Assembly: GCA_023053575.1 (NCBI GenBank)
Contig: JAKZAP010000014.1
Span: 5,146,001 to 5,210,000 of the forward strand
Direction: 5' to 3'
Source of the DNA: Branchinecta lynchi
Lineage: Eukaryota > Arthropoda > Branchiopoda > Anostraca > Branchinectidae
DNA: 64,000 nucleotides
Below the pieces are notes generated by a model. The model was not told where the DNA came from, did no database searches, and saw only the letters and a list, made by a program, of their open reading frames with translations. Both the position numbers and the translations under genes were made by a program. This document shows, piece after piece, positions 57,001 to 60,000 of this stretch (positions within the stretch are counted from its first letter, which is position 1; each line of letters opens with the position of its first letter).

Positions 57001-60000
57001 TAAGTTTCAAAATGTTTACGGGTTGATATTTGGAGGTCCACAAGATTATTTAGTGTTCATTAATCTGACCTGTGGGAGGGATTTTAGAATCCCGGCATCG
57101 TAGAGCTGCGGAATAGAGACATGTGAAGGGGTACGAAATTGAAAACATTTTATGTTGACAACCTTTGAAATCCCCGAGAAAAAAGAAATATTAAATAGTT
57201 TAATACTGAATGAATATGTTTGTATCCCATCAATTCAGTTCATTTATTTATATTCGACAGAGCTGGCGAGTAGAAAAAAATATCATAAAATATAATCTTA
57301 TTACAAAATCTTTGATAATTTAGGAAATATAAAAGTGGAGAAACAGAGAGATATGCGTAAGTTTTAGAATAAACCGAAGAACCATTATTTTGATGTAGTA
57401 CAAAATGCAGGATGTTAAAGCACCCCTCGGATGGTGTGCGGTTTATGTTCCTTTGTTTTACAATCGAATACTTTAAAACATAACAAATCACTCAACATGC
57501 TTAGCTGTTTTAAGTCTAGCCCCATTGACTAAAATAGGGACAAATTTACATAACCGTTTTTATCTGACGACGGAGTTTCTCGTAAACGATCATCAAGAGG
57601 GTGGTACTCATCGAAAATAGCGAAAAAAGGCAAGTATGAAAATCATTTCGCTGCCGTAGGTGTTTAGAATGTACCTTCTGAAATTCGGGTCTTCGGGTAT
57701 GAAAATTGATGGAGCGTTACGAAAGTATGGGTATTTAATGGATGCAACGGGTATTTAATACCCGTCGTAGTTGATACCGAATATACAACGGGTATTTAAT
57801 GGATGCCACGAAAGGAGTCCTTTATTTCATTTTTGTTTGAAGTGCGCCGATTCGAACCCTATAATGGCAATATACCATTACCCTATACTTACTAACAGTG
57901 CCACCCTGGTCATGTGACAGGTACCCGGTAAGAAAATTCAGCCTGATAGAACCTAACGAGGCTGTAGACAATCTGGTTCAGAAAGTTCTTGGCACGGCCG
58001 CACACCCATGGTTACCAATGCTTTGTGCCCAATAGATGACCACTCATTAACTCGGTCTTTGTCTTTTTGGGATCCCAAAACGTAGGTGGAGGAATACCTA
58101 TGACTTCGTAAAAGTTGTTTGTCTGTCCGTCTGTCAGCACGGTAACTCTCGAAGGGGTTGGATATTTTCTTCAAATTTTCTATGAGGATCCGTTGGGTCA
58201 AAGCACAGCCGTAGATGAGCACTGTAGCTCCATATTTTGGGGGCGGGAGAGCGGTTTCAGATTAAGGGACGAAAAAAAATATTTAAAAAAGTTAATGAGA
58301 TAATCGATCCAGGAGTAAGAAGACATGTTGAATTCATATCTGAAACTTATTTTCTTGCCGGACAATTAGTTCGTGCGGAATCCGGCCAAAACCGGAAAAT
58401 CTGCTAAAAGTAAAAGTTTTATTTGAAGTTCATAAAATGTTCGATGTAGTGGTAAGTAGGCATGCTGAATCCGTAGGCTATATGGAAATTATTTTCTCGC
58501 CGGACAAACAGTTTGTCCGGATCCCGGCATAACCCTGACATTTAAAGTTAAAGTTTATCTGAAGTTCATTAGAGGTTTGATAGAGATACGCTGAATTCGT
58601 TTTGAGCTTTAATGTTTAGCCGGACAAGTAGTTAACGCGGTATCCGACCTACACCGATATTTGGCAGAAGTAAGGAAGGACGTTTCGATAAATTTCGTCA
58701 AAGTAGATATGACTTATAGGAGTAAACACGCATTCTGAACCCATACCATACTTGGTTTTCTTAGATGACTAGCCATTGGGATTGATCTGTTTCTAAATCT
58801 TAACAGCCAAAATATTCAAGGAGTCTGGATCCTACAAGACGGTCAAGATCCTACAAGACCGGATATCTACAAGATGCTATTGTCTGGATCAAATTTTAGA
58901 TTTGTGGGATCCCATCGAAACCTTTGGTCTTGTTCTTCATTGTATTGCTGTATACATTTTGACATTGATCGCTAATTGTCTTTGCTCTCTATTGTTATTT
59001 ATTTTTTCTTTTCATTTACTGAAAGTTTATTGAAAGTTTGCATGTAACGAGTTATAAAGAATAGCCTAGACAGACATACAGATTTATTTGGTGACGTTTA
59101 GGCTGGACGTTTATTAGGCTACGTAAAAGTGTCCGTCCATCCGTCTGTCAGCCGCGATAACTGTCGAACGGAATGAGATATTTTGATGAAACTTGATGGG
59201 AGGATTATTTGGGCCAAGGGACTGGTTGATTTCGTAGATTTGCTCTCCCCATCCCTATCCGACCATCGTGGATGGAGGGGGGGGGGAATCCAGAATCCGG
59301 AATTTAGTGGCATTTGTAACTTTCGAATGGGTGATCGGATGTGAATGAAATTTTCTGAGTGGCAAGAGCAAGTGCCTTAGATGTTCCATTTCAAGTGAAG
59401 ACCGGATCTGATAACTGTGTGGGTGGGGTGGAGATTGGGCACTGGAAATTTAGTGAAACCGTTAGGGTCGAGGGATCGGGACGGAACTTCGTGGAAATAA
59501 GCATAAAGCCTAGATACGTTATTAACGGGACCGGACCAGACCGGGGCACTGCTGGGGGAGTTTGAGAGGGTTTCCCGGAATTCTGGTAATTGTGAGGTAC
59601 TTCCAGATGTGCTACGACGATGAAACTTGGCAGGTGTATCAGTGAATCTCGCCAAAGCGAAACCCAAGTCCTTCAGGAAGGGGCTTGTACTGCAAGAATC
59701 AGAAGAAGGAAGGTCCTTGACCTGACACTGGAGACAGTGCTTGAGCATGTCGAACGCGACATCGAGGAACCACCCTGACGTTACCTTATTCACTTTTTTT
59801 TGTTTACCTTTTTACCTCTACTCGAATTGTCACTAATCATTTTTAGTTTGTACAGATTAAGCCTTCCGAGCAATTTCTTCTTGTCCAATCCCATTCACGA
59901 TCAATTCTCACATGTACTGGAACGAGTCTATATGATCCTTTTTCGACAAACAAGGTGACTCGCTCTACAAGTTCCATTACATGCTTTAAAGGGGAACTCC

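Noticed and set aside
57921..58034. Frame after GTCATGTGACAG as the next DAP3 exon
   Set aside because: In the required phase it stops after 11 codons and shows no DAP3 similarity.
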